A DNA stretch of 64,000 nt from Paratinospora sagittata (GCA_035771175.1 CM069593.1:38534741-38598740); one strand, 5' to 3'; counted from the first letter of the stretch, positions 1 to 12,984 are shown. The notes: a model not told the origin generated them from the sequence alone. A program made the numbers and translations.

Positions 1-1949
1 AGAAGTTATTAGTTAAGAAATTTGATGACGGCAGACATGTAAGTTGTATATGGGTTGCCCCGGAGAGGCAGCACTTGACAGCCACTCCTTTTTAGCCCAA
101 AAGAGACAATTGATTAGATGTTTAAGGGTCACATTTTAGTTTTCATACTCGCACCGACCCACCCTTTCATTCGTCCATTTTCGAGCTGTCACACTTATCC
201 TCAAAAGTCCACCCATATTATTTTTTTTTTTCTCTATTTTTAAAATTTATATGAATTTTAATTAATTATATATATAAATATCTAGAGACATTTGAAATTT
301 TAGTGGTAAAGCATCCAAAAATTTATTTTTCCTATAAGAAGAAGAAGTGAAATAATTGAGAAACATATAGTCACTCTTATGACATTTATACTTATAATAT
401 AAATAAGTGGAGTGCTAATATTAACCTTTTAAACTCATACTATGATCATTTTTGTCAGAGTTCTAAACTTAACTTTTAAGATTTTATAATTATCTTTTAC
501 TTTTAGAAATTATTGTAGGATTAATATAATAATAATTTACATATTTCTTACATTCCTCCACTTCTCTTATTTTTAACTTAATTACTTTGAATATAATTTT
601 CTTTTCTACCCTTATTATCAATCTTAACATTTTATTTTTTTTGCCCACGTTCTATTTATAAATAAAAAAGACATTTTTATTAGTTTATTCATAAATTACT
701 TTAGTATATGTTAGCAAAAATAATTGTAATATTAGTTATATCTTTGTTTTAAATTTTTAATTTATAATACCTGTAACACAAATACTTGAAGATGCATCAC
801 AATATTACCATTTTTACCAAAGTTTCAATATAACTTTCCAAATTAACTTTGTATATAACTACCTTTTATTTTAAAAATTAACTATAGAGTCAATATAGTA
901 GATTTATACATTCTCCACTTTCTTCCAGTTTTTCAATTCTTAGGCTTATTTTAAATACTTCTCCTTTCTACCCTTTTCCATCTTAACATATAACTATTTT
1001 TTTTTACCCTTTTTCTATTTATAAAAAAGATGTTTTTATTAATTTACTCATATATAGCATTAATGTATGCTAGCAAAATAATAATAATACTTCAAATTTT
1101 AATTTTAATTTTATTAGAATTTTAAAATTTTAATTAATAAAGTACAAAAGACATGTGCAATAATTACTAAAGATTTAATATATAACTAAGTATTCTAAAT
1201 GAATGAGAGTCACATAATTAATTTATTATAATTAAAAAAAAATTATTGAGTTGAATAGAGTTGGGATTTATTTCTTTTTAAAGCTTTTATAAGGCTTAAT
1301 GCTCTTATGGAGACTGCTTTTTCATGGGTTTCTTCCAGCACACCATGTTTATAGAGATTTTTTTTTTCTTCTTTTCTTCAATGTAAAACAACAAGAATAG
1401 TAATAAATTAATAAATTGATAAAAATGGTAATTAAAACCACCAATATATCTGTTTTACGTGCATATATATTAATGTGAAACTTTATTTTATTACATATTA
1501 TAATAAGTAAAAATGCCAGTTGGACGCCTAATATAATTTGGTTCGTAGGGCCTTCTTCTTTTTGTCTTTAATTCATTATTAATCAACAGGACTGTAACAG
1601 CCACTGTCTGTTTCTCCTTCAATACAGATATATTTAGAGTTGGGATTGGGGTCATATATAAAGATATTCATTATGCAAATTAAATATAGATATATAAATT
1701 GTTTTAGATTACTAGCATTAAGAAGCTACCACTCCAAGAAAAAGAAAAAAAAAATCAAGATAAATAATTGTAATACCCACTATTTATACCTAAATATAAT
1801 AACAATCAAATACAAGGGATAACGTGTATACACTTTCAATAATGCACAAGTCTATAATCATATTTCTGAAATATAATGCGTATTAATATGGGTTATCTAT
1901 AATTTTAAGAAAATGTTATTCGAACTATTAAAAGTACAATTAAATGTGT
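1..1949. other. AT-rich intergenic spacer
   Basis: No coding region could be supported here. The stretch is strongly AT-rich with short homopolymer runs. Two parts resemble each other loosely (about 640-740 and 1000-1080, both with a 'ttttattaatttactcata'-like string), which suggests an old local duplication. Short open frames are not conserved-looking and are treated as chance. Confidence 0.6.
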
Positions 1950-2620
1950 TGTTGGACCATATACCGAGCATAAAACACATCAGTCATGTTAATCTTGTCT
2001 AGTAAGACGTAGTACGTATCAAGTAGATATACCGACCTATACCTGTTCGGGACAGGCGAGATGGATCTGCTTAACCGGGCACACAGCCCGAGCCCATAGT
2101 TTGTCCTACCGACCAGGTGAATGTCACAGTCACAATAAATGGAAGGTCGATAACAAAAGATTTGCAAAGCCAGATCGGTATCTCATTTCGATGATTACCG
2201 ATCACTGTAAACCGAACTTATGACAGACCAAATCTCTATTATTAAGCCACTAGAACGAGAGACACAGATCGGCATGCCAACCTGTAAGGGTCTCCGACTC
2301 TAGAACGGATGACGACGGAATGCCCGATCAAATAGGGATAGGGTGTGATTCATTGTGACAAATTCAGGATTTACTCCTAATCCGACTCTGATAAAGTCAG
2401 ATATTTTACCAGTTCGACTAGAAGGCTGATAAATCATCATAATCCTATGAGGATCAGACTAAATCCTATTAGGAATCAAATATGCTCTCCCAACACAAGT
2501 TGAATTATTGGTTCTACAACAACACTACGACAAGGCCAAAGACATCAAGCCTTCTCTTTAAAAAGACCTTAACACCTAAGGGGAATGTAGGAAACTCTAA
2601 ATTATTCTCGACTGAGTTCA
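1950..2620 (+). repeat. 5' LTR copy of the deleted TAT element, truncated at its 3' end
   Basis: It begins TGTTGGACCATATACCGAGC and matches 3233-3904 with scattered substitutions. The last ~156 bases present in the right copy are absent, and the sequence switches abruptly to accessory-ORF sequence at about 2621. Confidence 0.75.
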
Positions 2621-2854
2621 AGTATCGAGCCTACTCTGGGATCTATCAACTAAAAGAGGTGCAACATCAAGAATCTCCTCGTTCTCCTCGATCTCCTCAG
2701 AGTCCACGGAGGAGGATAGGATTACTGTATTTCCTTCGACCAGAGGGTCAGCCCTAACTCCTTCCTCTGGGAAGAGGTCCTTGTAGGAGACTTCCATGGA
2801 GGATGAAGAGGAAGCTCTCTGGTCGGTGGGGGGATCTACGCTAGAGGAAGCCAT
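2618..2854 (-). pseudogene. N-terminal fragment of TAT antisense accessory ORF
   Basis: The minus strand reads an ATG at 2854 and about 75 codons before running into LTR sequence and stopping. The product starts with a Ser/Asp/Glu-rich segment (MASSSVDPPTDQ...), like the start of the accessory ORF at 17514 in this window (MATLSSSDPSDEE). In TAT/Retand elements such extra ORFs lie between pol and the 3' LTR and are often antisense to pol, as here. The rest was lost in the deletion that joined it to LTR 1, and the last residues are coded by LTR sequence. Function of the family is unknown. Confidence 0.55.
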
Positions 2855-3018
2855 CTAAACAACATAAGGATTGTACCTACGGACTACCTAGTAAAAAGAC
2901 AAAAAAAAAGGTCGGAGTAAAGAGTTACCATGCAAGCATGGAAGACCATAATAGCCGAACAAGCGATTATCGATCATTCAGAGCGCAATTGATGAATGGA
3001 GAGCAAATGACCAGTTCT

Positions 3019-3028
3019 CTATTTATAG
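3019..3028 (-). promoter_or_regulatory. TATA box of the antisense accessory ORF
   Basis: On the minus strand this reads CTATAAATAG, about 165 bases upstream of the ATG at 2854. The TAT copy at 13605-35172 has a TATA box in the equivalent place, which supports a real antisense promoter. Confidence 0.5.
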
Positions 3029-3232
3029 GCAAACGACCATAATTATGAGTACGAATCCCTAGACAAAATCAATGACCCACAGTCAAAGGACGTGCAGTGG
3101 CTGTCGGGCTGTCAGGCGGCGCACGTTCGCACAGTTTTCGGAGCACAACTGTCACAAGCATTAAATGGCTCGGTACTTAGCATTTCATCTATCCTCCAAG
3201 CAATTAGTCTTGTTAAGAGCTTAGGGGATAAC

Positions 3233-4060
3233 TGTTGGACCATATACCGAGCATAAGACACGTCAGTCATGTTAATCTGGTCCAGTAGAACGTAACACAT
3301 ATTAGGTAGATATACCGACCTGTGTCTGTTCTGGACAGGTGAGATGAATCTGCCTAACCGGGCACACAGCTCGAGCCCATTGTCTGTCCTACCGACCAGG
3401 TGAATGTCACAGTCACAATAAATGGAAGGTCGACAACAAAAGATCTACAAAGCCATATCGGTATCTCATATCGATGATTACCGCCCACTGTATACCGACC
3501 TTATGATAGACCAAATCTCCATTATCAAGCCACTAGATCGAGATACTATAGATCGACATACCGACCTGTAAGGGTCTTCGACTCTGGAACTGATGACGAC
3601 GGAATGCCCGATCAGATAGGAATAGGTCGTGATGCATTGCGACAAGTTCAGGATTTACTCCTAATCTGACTCTGATAAAGCTAGATACTCTACCGGTTCA
3701 ATTAGAAGGCTGATAAGTCATCATAATCCTATGAGGATCAGACCAAATCTTACTAGGAATCAGATATGCTCTCCCAGCACAAGTTAAATTCTTGGTTCTA
3801 CAACAACACTACAATAAGGCCAAAGACCTAAAACCCTCGTTATAACAAGACCTTAACCCTTAAGGGGAAGGTAGGAAACTCTAAGTCATTCTCGACTGAG
3901 TTCAGTATTTCGCAGCTCTGAACTAACTTAGGCATCGGAGGGTCTTTGGCCGACACCACACCGATATTCTTTATAATAGTATGTATTCTCCTATTTCCCT
4001 TTTTTCAGATAACCAACCTTCGGCGATTTCTCTAACACTCCGACGAGTTTTAGATCAACA
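3233..4060 (+). repeat. 3' LTR of the deleted TAT element
   Basis: It runs from TGTTGGACC to CAACA, 828 bases. The first 672 bases match the left copy. Its terminal TGTTGGACCATA is also the terminus of the minus-strand LTR that ends at 14468, so both belong to one broad family. Confidence 0.7.
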
Positions 4061-5539
4061 TCTTTCCTCTACCTCATCGTCTATTGATGTTGATTAAACC
4101 TTGCACCAATATGGGTAAATATTTATTACATATATGTGCTTTGTACATTTTAATATGACAACATTAAATGATCCAGTGAATTTAAAGATGTAGTTTCAAT
4201 TTTTCACCTGGACATACAAGAGAATTGCGCGGTCACCTTCGCGGACCCCTAAAAAATTGTTGACTGTTGGTTAATTTATTTGAAGTGACTTAACTGATAA
4301 AAAAGTGAAGGGATGTTTAGTTTAGAATTTAGAGAGAGGTATTAAAAACTAGCAAAATGATTTCAGTATATTTATATATATATTTCCTGATTCTTTTTTA
4401 TATAAATTTTTAAAATAATTTTTAAGATTTTCCAAAACAATTTAACCAAGCACTTTAAGATCTTTGTTTGAAAAATATAAATTTCAATACTTACCAAGTA
4501 GGTTTTATATTTTTAATATTTTTCTTTTCACACTTGATGTGACTTCGGTTTGAAGTAGCCTAAATTTTATAAAACTGATAAATATATACATATATATATA
4601 TTTAAAAAAGCAAAAGAAAAGCAAATCACATAATTACATGTTGGCGAGACATAAAAACTATAATTAAAACATGCTGTGAGAAAAGAAAGAAATAAAAACT
4701 AACAAGGTTCTTAGAAGTTGACCGACTACTTGTCATTACCCGGAGACTTGAACTAATGAGGATTGTAACATTTTCATACGCGAGGAAGTTTCTCTATTTT
4801 GTTGGTGATTAAAAAATTACGGTTCTAATTTGTAAGGAAAAAAATTTAGTAAACGGTTTTTTATTATTTTTTGTTTGATATATATATATATATATAATAT
4901 AACATCTAATAAATTTGATGTCAATATCAAAAAATAATATTTTAAATAACAATAAAACAAGAAAGCAACGGCGGAAACCTATGTAGATATAAATATAAAT
5001 AGCCTGTGAATCCAATAGAAATTAATTTATCTGCCAAACCACCTCATTGAATCCAGGGTGTATCCTGGGTCAAAGTCAGAAGTCAAAGGACGTCATCACA
5101 AATACTAATATATCAGAGGACAACATTTTAAATTTCCTTTTCTTTTCTGTGCTAAAAAATTTAATGGACGAAAGAGGTCATTTAAAAAAGTTCCTCAACG
5201 AATCCAAGCGAATGACGTTTACCCTAACTTCACGTTCACGATCTCTTGTCGTTACAAGTGGGACACAATCAGATTATCCGGGACGATTTTGTCTTTTCAC
5301 ATTGACGGCATGCACTTTAGATAAGTAAATAAATAAATAAAAGGCCTCGCGATCGCATATCATGGGCCCGAGCGGTGCAACCGGGAAACGCCGGTAAAGA
5401 TTCGCCACCGACAGCTCCTTCCCGGTCATCTCATATCCACCCGTACGTACAGCTGGTCCTTTTTTTAATTTATTATTATTTATTTATTTACCCATAAATA
5501 TATATATATATATATATATATTGTTTTTGCATTCGTCTG
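4061..5539. other. Intergenic, upstream region of gene 1
   Basis: This is AT-rich spacer with (TA)n at about 4879-4897 and 5499-5521. No gene was recognised; a 93-codon open frame at 5047-5328 has no recognisable features. The part next to the gene becomes more GC-rich (5340-5460), as plant core promoters often do. Confidence 0.55.
5363..5368. promoter_or_regulatory. TGGGCC (TCP site II-like) element
   Basis: CATGGGCCCGAG contains TGGGCC on both strands, about 175 bases before the TATA box. Such elements are common in promoters of broadly expressed plant genes and are bound by TCP factors; use of this one is inferred. Confidence 0.35.
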
Positions 5540-5547
5540 TATATAAG
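5540..5547 (+). promoter_or_regulatory. TATA box of gene 1
   Basis: TATATAAG lies about 30 bases before the likely transcription start near 5570. It precedes a leader exon that ends at a donor at 5829/5830. Confidence 0.5.
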
Positions 5548-5569
5548 ATATGAAGATACACACTCAGTT

Positions 5570-5829
5570 GTGTTGTGTGGTAAAACTCAAAATCGTTGGG
5601 AGTCGAGACGACAGCGACTGAGAGAGACTGAAGATGAAGGAAGCTACAGCTGCGGCATAGAGAGCTCTCGGATCTTAAAACTTCAATGAAGTATCGTTAA
5701 TTAAGAGTTCTGTTAATCGCGAGAGCTTTTTAGCTCTTTCGTTCTGGTTCTTGCTCTGAAAATGGCGGAGGAATGAACGAGTTCAGAATTCGAAGATTAA
5801 TGAAGAACCTTTGAAACGCTTTTTCTTCT
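5570..5829 (+). other. Non-coding 5' leader exon of gene 1 with upstream ORFs
   Basis: The leader is purine-rich and ends at the donor in ttct|GTGAGTT. The next usable acceptor before the main ATG is tatgtacag at 8579. The exon holds three short ORFs that all stop inside it: 5634-5660 (8 codons), 5762-5776 (4 codons) and 5773-5814 (13 codons, with a second in-frame ATG at 5800). These may lower translation of the main frame. The exact start is inferred from the TATA box. Confidence 0.45.
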
Positions 5830-8579
5830 GTGAGTTCTGCACTTTCTCGTTCTTTTCCTTAGCACTTCCACTACTTTTGTATACTTTTTCTTGCCAGCTT
5901 TTGTCGCTTTTTTTTTCTTTAATTCATCTTCTATGACAATTCAAGAAGAGAACTGTGTTTGTGATTTTGGTCTGTGACTTTTCGGTTCAGTGCTCTGTAA
6001 AGCCGGATCTTGGCGTTTCTGCATTCCAATTCTCGTTCGCTTTGCTGTTCGTAATTTCAAATGTTAGATCTTTTTTTATTGATTTTCACTGGTTTCTGAT
6101 CTGTTTGGTGGCTCTGCCTGTTGGATTCGAGTGAATTAAGCTTGAAACTTTAGATTTCTCACTGATGAATGCTCGATCGTTGTTTGCTCGTAAAGGTTTT
6201 GTTCGATACTTTATACTTTTCCTGTTAGTAGCTGGTTAATTTGCGCTTCTTGATTGCATGCAAGGACTTGGATTTCCGTTTTGGCTGTTATTGATTTGGA
6301 AATTAGAAATTTCGGCTCTGTCGGTAGTTCCGACCTCGACTGAGCATGGATATGTTAATGAACCATGAACGGATCTAGTTGGTCTGGCAATTCATTTTCC
6401 ATTGGGCGTGAAGAGCAATAATTTGGTTGGATGTTACTCGTTTAGCGCTGATATCGCCTCTGTTTTCTCCTTTAGGAATTTTATAACTTAAAATTCGAAA
6501 CTTTCAACATTCATCGGCTTCTAGATTCACTTGCTCCCTGACTTGATGTGGAAAACAGATCTCAATTGGTACATTGAGAAGATAGGCAAGCATTCCATGC
6601 ATGTTTACATTGAACTGAAAAAGATATAATTTATATTAGCACGGTTTATGACTGGAAGTTTCTATTGCGCTCTTAGACAATAACTCCAGATTCCGATCCT
6701 TTGCCTCTGGTCTTATATGCACTTGTAAATTCTATGATCAGCGTATAATTGGGATCTGAACAAGCTGAGCTTGAACGCCTCTTATCTTTCATCATTTGAC
6801 TGCTCGTGAATTTGGAAACTTGATACAAGATAGAAACTGCATGCCTTGGGACCAATAACTGAGAAATTTTATATAACCGTGATTGCTGATCTAATATATC
6901 TTTTAATAAGGCAGGATGGATGTGTGCTAAAATCTGAATGATGGACTGACTTTCCACACCTGATCTATTAATCTCTTTAGATTTTTAATAGTGTGATATT
7001 CGTTCGCCATGGTTGATATCATTGAACTTTTTCATCACCTTACTTTTATCTTTCAAGTCCTGTGATCTTCAAGTTTGGGTCTTGCTACTCTTAGTCTATT
7101 TCCATTATTTGTAATTAAGATCCTCAGATTTTTCTGTTTGGGTTGTTGCTGAACTATTATGTAATCTCAACTTTTGTTCTGCTTCATTCTATAATGTAAT
7201 CTCAACTTTTCCTTATATTTCCTTACCAAGAAATACTTTAACTTTTTAAGCTATTTAGAAATACTCAAATATCTTTCCTAATCACGGTGATGATTAACAA
7301 TACGTTTTTAAAATATTACCCTATTCTTGGTATCCTCAGAAATTGGCATTTATCACATGAAAATTGCAATCGTGATGCATGAAGTATAGCATGTTTAGTA
7401 CTTAAGTGAACTAAAGGGTATTGTTACTTGTTAGATGTGCTTAGGTTCAACTTTCTCTGTTACGATATCATAGTGAAGATTTGATTATTATGATGTAAAA
7501 AAAAAGTGTACATCCTAATATTTAACTTCTTGACGTTGTTTACTACTTTATGGCACTTTTTGAGTTCTATTCTTATTGTAATCAAGCTACTCTCCACTAT
7601 TCTTTTCACATTCAATAAATCCGGGCATCAATAGAGTGTCCATTGTTTGCTGTTATGAGTTCTCCAGCATCTTCCTACTTGAACTTAAGCGTATCAATAT
7701 AATACAACTTCATGTTAGTTATTCAATGAAAACATGAGTGATGAGTGAACAACAGCTTGTAATTCCATGAAATGAGTCGATGAATATCTGCATTTTCATT
7801 TGTATGTAAAATGAATTAATGAAATAGAACAGAAAAAACATACCAACATGATAAATGTGCAGGTAGAACTTTTGGGTGCTGTTTTTCCTGGAAATTGACG
7901 ATGGAAATTTTCTTTGTTTGCTTCTCAATCACATGAGGCGGGATAGCAGGAAATAGTAGTTGTCCAAATCAATAATAGGTGTATGGAGGCTCATAACAAC
8001 TGAAAATAGATGTTCTTGAGAATCTTTAATTAGTTACCTCGTTTTGACCCAAGTTCTATTTATTCATTCATTTATTTATTGCCAAGTAAAGGAGACCCTG
8101 AGTTTGATTGTTTTTTAATCATGAAATATTAGAACTGACAACCATTGAGAGTCAGAGTTCCTTGGTGTGAATACTAATATTGTTACTTGTTAGGTTGATG
8201 CTAGCCGTTTTCTGTTAATCCAGTTCCTCATGAAGTTCATGACTTCAAGCGGGCAACTTTTTACTTTATCTTTTATTAAATTTGTTCTAATTTTCATTTA
8301 TTTGTGGGGCAAGGTGAAGGAGAGGAAGTATGAGAGTGATGGACAGAAGCTTTTATGCCAGATAACGACCACACTAACACTAACCCCACTGGCAGAGGCA
8401 GAACAATAAAGTTGATGTGTATCAAAGATTAACATATAGATACGGATCGCAAATAAGTTAAATTTAGAGCCTTGATGCAAGTTCAGACGCTCGCATCCTA
8501 GTAAGTGATTCTAATGATGGCACCTGGTTTCTCTAGTTTATAAAGGCATTGCTTTACGTTGTGTGGGCAATATGTACAG
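5830..8579 (+). other. Leader intron of gene 1 (about 2.75 kb)
   Basis: It starts GTGAGTT and ends tacag. It is T-rich and has no open frame that can be supported. Long first introns in the 5' leader are common in plant genes and sometimes enhance expression. Confidence 0.5.
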
Positions 8580-8615
8580 GTCTGAGGTGGGGCAGCAGAT
8601 TTTCAGTCCTGGGAA

Positions 8616-10025
8616 ATGGCTTCCAAAGAGAAAAAAGATGAAACTGAGGATAACTCAAGGCATTTAGAGAAAGAACCAAGGCAGGGAAAAGAAGAAGATT
8701 CTGATTGTGAGACAGCAAAAGATTCTGTATCATCTCAAGGAGATGCACCAACTACTGAAGATAGAAAGGTAGAACGGGCTTCAAAGGTTCCCAAGAAACT
8801 TACAAAGAAGGACTCAGCTGAAAATGGTCCTCGTTCATCAAGAGCACGAAAAGAACGGAATGAAGCTACGAAGACACAAATTAATGCAACACATAATACA
8901 CCAAAGAAATCAGCCAAGATGAATGGAGAGCTGTCCAAGGTAACCCCTAAAAATACCTCTGGTCCCAAAGCTAAGAATATGAAAGTCCACCCAAAGCCAT
9001 CCTCAGAATCATCTGATGGACTTGATGACAAGTCTGTTGATGAGGTAAAGGAAATAGATAAACTGGATGAGGTATCAAATGGTTCTCAGAGCATTGTAAG
9101 TGATGAAGAAACGGCTGATGTAGCGGAAAATGGTTTAGATGAAGAGCATGAAAGCATGAATGAGAGGATCGAAGAAATGGAGCTGAGAATCGAAAAACTT
9201 GAAGAGGAGCTCAGAGAAGTTGCTGCTCTTGAGATTTCACTTTATTCTGTGGTACCAGAACATGGAAGCTCAGCACATAAGGTCCACACACCTGCTCGAC
9301 GCCTTTCACGACTGTATATTTATGCTTGTAAACATTGGACTCAGGATAAGAGAGCCACAATTGCTAAAAACATGGTGTCGGGTCTTGTTCTCATAGCAAA
9401 GTCCTGTGGCAGTGATGTTCCAAGGTATGAAAATATTGCTTTTCAAGGTTTGAGCATCTTAGATTTGAGTCATTTACTATTGTCCGACCAATATTCATTA
9501 TCTGGTATTTTTTAAGGTTAACATTCTGGTTATCAAACACTGTTGTCCTGAGAGAAATCCTCTCTCAAGCCTTTGGAACTTCACTTAATTCAAGTACAAT
9601 TACAAAGGTTTTTGAGTCGAATGGCACCATGAAGAGAAGTGATGGGAAGACTTCTTCACTAAAGTGGAAGGGTGGTTCTGGTGGCAAACAAGTGAAGATC
9701 GGTTTGGCCCAGTTTTTTGATGATTGGCAGGAAACAAGAACATTCACTTCAGCATTAGAAAAGGTCGAGTCCTGGATATTCTCACGGATTGTTGAGTCCG
9801 TGTGGTGGCAGGTAAAAGCTGGATTCAATACTGTATATCATGTGAATTAAAAACTATACATAACTTGAATTCTATTTGCAAAATAAATCATTCTTCTTTA
9901 TGGCTTCTGACTTTACTTTATGTGCCTTTTTTTTATTCACACTCATCATGTTCATGAATAAAGCCTTGTGTATCAGTTCAAAGATCCTTCAATCTATAGC
10001 CTTGCCCTTCAATTGTTCAAGGCTT

Positions 10026-10063
<38 letters not shown>

Positions 10064-11198
10064 TAGATAGATAGATACTCAACCTCAACTAAGTCTTTTC
10101 CAAGTACTTGGTGTTGGCTACATGAATCCACTTCATTCCGCACTATTAAGAGCTAAGTTTTAAGTACTTATATCTTTCTTAATTTTCTTTGTCCATGTTA
10201 TTTTATGTTTTCCTTTACCTCTATCACAACCATTAATTGTTAATAAGGTCACTATTCCTAATTGGCACATCTCAAGGGTCTTCATTGTATATGTACAAAT
10301 CACCTTAATTGGTTTTCTCTCATTTTATCACTAAATTAGAGTTATTCCTACATTTTCTCGAATATACTCTTTTTTTTCATGTTTTAATGTTTTACCACTT
10401 ATCCATCTTAACATTCACATTTCTGTTACACTTAGTTTGTTGTGTTGTCTACAAACACACACATTATATATATGTATATATATATATATTACAGTTCAGT
10501 TCATTTTTTACTTATTTCTTCACTTTGACTGACTGATTGTTTTGGGTCAGAGCTTAACTCCACACATGCAATCTCCCATGGAAGGCGTGTTCTCTAGCAA
10601 AAGCAATGGCCGCTTGTTGGGACCAACTTTAGGTGATCAGCAGCAAGGCTCTTTTTCCATTAATTTATGGAAAAGTGCTTTCCAGGATGCCTTTCAAAGC
10701 CTTTGTCCTGTTCGAGCAGAGCAGCATGAATGCGGCTGTTTACCAATATTGGCTAGAATGGTAAGGACCTTCAACTTGTAGATTTCTATTGCAACTTACC
10801 CACGATTATTCTTTTTGTTACAACTCAAGAAGTAGGGGTGGATCCATGTTTATGGCAGAACGAATAATGCAACCAACAAAACTGTGTCATGTTTGTCTTG
10901 TCAAATATGTATTTTTTCTGATTTGAGGTTAAGAAAGTTTATATTTTTATTATCAGGTAATGGAACAGTGCATAGCCAGATTAGACGTTGCCATGTTTAA
11001 TGCCATTCTTCGTGAGTCGGTCCACGAGATCCCAACAGATCCTGTGTCAGATCCAATTGTAGATTCCAAGGTTCTGCCAATTCCAGCTGGTGAATTGAGC
11101 TTTGGATCGGGTGCTCAACTAAAAAATTCTGTATGTATAAAAAGCTTTTAATTTGAAATAATTTCCTTTTTGCCATATTCATACTGAATGTAGTTTGT

Positions 11199-11274
<76 letters not shown>

Positions 11275-12984
11275 ATAAGGGCTTCAATTGCATGTTACTT
11301 ATTTGACCTTACGGTCAGTTGGAAATACATCTATCAATTTTATATTAGGTAATCATATTTATTTTTTTCACTTAAAAAGAGAATGCCTACTTCTGCAGGT
11401 GGGAACATGGTCTAGGTGGCTCTCTGATCTCTTTGGAATGGACCTCGATGAGTCCCCTGAAGGAGATGCTGATAGTCAGGATGATCGATGGGGTGCAGAT
11501 GCTGAACCTAAGTCTTTTCGTTTACTCAATGCTTTGAGTGATCTTTTAATGCTACCAAAAGACATGCTTCTGGATAGATCCACAAGAAAAGAGGTACGAG
11601 TGAAGTAACTTAGATTTTCTGTTATGCTACATCTTAGAACTCTCTAGCTTACCTAATTTTTCAAGTTAATTGTTCCATAGGTGTGCCCTTCCATAGGTCT
11701 TCCTTTGGTTAAAAGGATACTTTGCAACTTTACTCCCGACGAGTTTTGCCCAGATCCTGTACCAGGAGCTGTCCTTGAAGCCCTAAATGCTGAGGTATTT
11801 TCTTTCTTTTCAATTTTGCTCAGCTAATGGACTGTCAATATTCCATGGATGACATTGATTTCTAGACCATAAAAAACATTTTATGGGTCCTTCCTTCGAC
11901 ATCTTGTTTTGCAAGAAAAACAAATCCTGATCAGATCAATGTAGTCATCAAACTGCCACGGTATGAACAATCAAGAGAAGATGACAGAGGAACCGAAGGC
12001 CTGTTATGAAAAAAAATGGATATGACCTCTTTTTGTCTTACCAACCATAGGGGTGTGTTTGGGCCACACATTAAAGAACCAGCATTTAAGCATTTGTTTT
12101 TCCTCTACATGCTCAACTTTATAGTAGGGCCTTATGGTAAGGATTTATGCTGCCTGTTGTGTAGCAAAAAATCATCTATGGGACTAACCTCTGGGAGAGT
12201 CGGTCTACCAACTTAGTAGGTGAGAATTTCATGGAGCTGTTGAGTAGACAGCATTTGGGACACTCAGAAAAAATATTTCCATTAGCTACAATTAAGCTTT
12301 CAGTGTTCATGTAATTTTTGAAGATCACAAATATCCTGCTAGCTCTCGGCCTTTTGTAGGTCCATGTGGCTTGCGTTGAATTCCCTCACATTATGCAGGG
12401 TAAAATTCACATCGATCTTTGTATATATCTGATAGCATGGCCTTGCACTAGTAAGGTTTGAAAAACACCACCATTGGAATGCCTACTTAAGCTCACATTC
12501 AAGGACATGGTCCATTAGGCTGTTTTTAAGTTTCTGGTTGTGAATTTCCTCTCAAATGCTTCCTTGATGTGAGTTTAGAAATGAAGTTAAACCATTCTAC
12601 AAACTATGATACTTGTTTGTTGCTTTGCAGTGTGTTGTAGAACAACGTCTATCAAATTCAGAAGCGAGTAGCAGTTTTCCATACACCGCCGCTCCAGTTG
12701 TTTATGTTCCTCCATCCCCAGCAGATGTGGCAGAGAAGGTGGGGGATGCTGGGGGAAGGTCTCAGTTGGAGAGGAATGCCTCTGTTGTACAAAGAAGGGG
12801 TTATACTAGCGATGATGATTTGGATGAATTGGACTCACCTCTAACATCTATTATCGACAAAACTCCATCACCCGCAACCAATGTGAGTGGGAACGAAATT
12901 GGAAATGGAAGACACAAGGAGAAGGCAGGTTGTAGTGGAGCTGCTGCCAGGTATGAACTCCTCCGTGAAGTGTGGACTGCTTGA
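8616..12984 (+). CDS. Plant gar2-related coiled-coil protein, seven coding exons, 716 aa
   Basis: Coding exons: 8616-9424, 9517-9811, 10551-10760, 10957-11130, 11399-11593, 11681-11794 and 12631-12984. All borders are GT-AG and phases agree, giving 2151 bases with the stop. Residues 1-175 are charged and of low complexity (Lys, Glu, Ser). About 180-208 is a Glu-rich coiled coil (EEMELRIEKLEEELREV). The conserved part follows (ISLYSVVPEHGSSAHK, ARRLSRLY, then LTFWLSN...LREI). The tail is Ser/Asp-rich (TSDDDLDELDS). I recall very similar wording in Arabidopsis At2g42320 and At3g57780, annotated 'nucleolar protein gar2-related'. The WLSN region resembles dilute (DIL) domains of myosin XI tails, which is only an inference. 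Biochemical function is unknown. The first ATG after the leader acceptor was chosen as start; the gene seems intact. Confidence 0.88.
10033..10076. repeat. (AT)n-(AGAT)n microsatellite in intron
   Basis: An (AT)n run followed by about four AGAT units lies in the intron between coding exons 2 and 3 of gene 1. Confidence 0.85.
11199..11270. repeat. Compound (CT)n-(TA/TC)n-(TG)n microsatellite in intron
   Basis: About 30 bases of CT, a short TATC/TA bridge and about 28 bases of TG lie in the intron before the exon at 11399. Likely length-variable. Confidence 0.85.

Larger units (their letters stand above)
1950..4060 (+). mobile_element. Deleted TAT-type Ty3/Gypsy element (LTR, short internal remnant, LTR)
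   Basis: Two direct copies of one sequence start with TGTTGGACCATA at 1950 and 3233. They align for about 670 bases; the second continues to CAACA at 4060, matching the TGTTG start as an inverted end. The first copy breaks off at 2620, where internal sequence begins. The space between holds only the beginning of a minus-strand accessory ORF and its upstream region. A purine-rich stretch (ttaggggata) just before 3233 can be the polypurine tract, so the element points along +. All of gag and pol is missing, as after an internal deletion running from LTR 1 into the accessory ORF. No clear target duplication was found. Confidence 0.7.

Noticed and set aside
1945..4065. A 5-bp target duplication for the deleted TAT element
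   Set aside because: The flanks read tgtgt and tcttt, which do not match well enough.
5047..5328. 93-codon open frame upstream of gene 1
   Set aside because: No recognisable domain, it lies in AT-rich spacer before the promoter, and its composition looks random.
6673..6957. 94-codon minus-strand frame in the leader intron of gene 1
   Set aside because: No domain or promoter evidence; it is intronic on the opposite strand.
8735..9031. 98-codon antisense frame over the first coding exon of gene 1
   Set aside because: It mirrors the charged low-complexity coding sequence on + and has no independent support.
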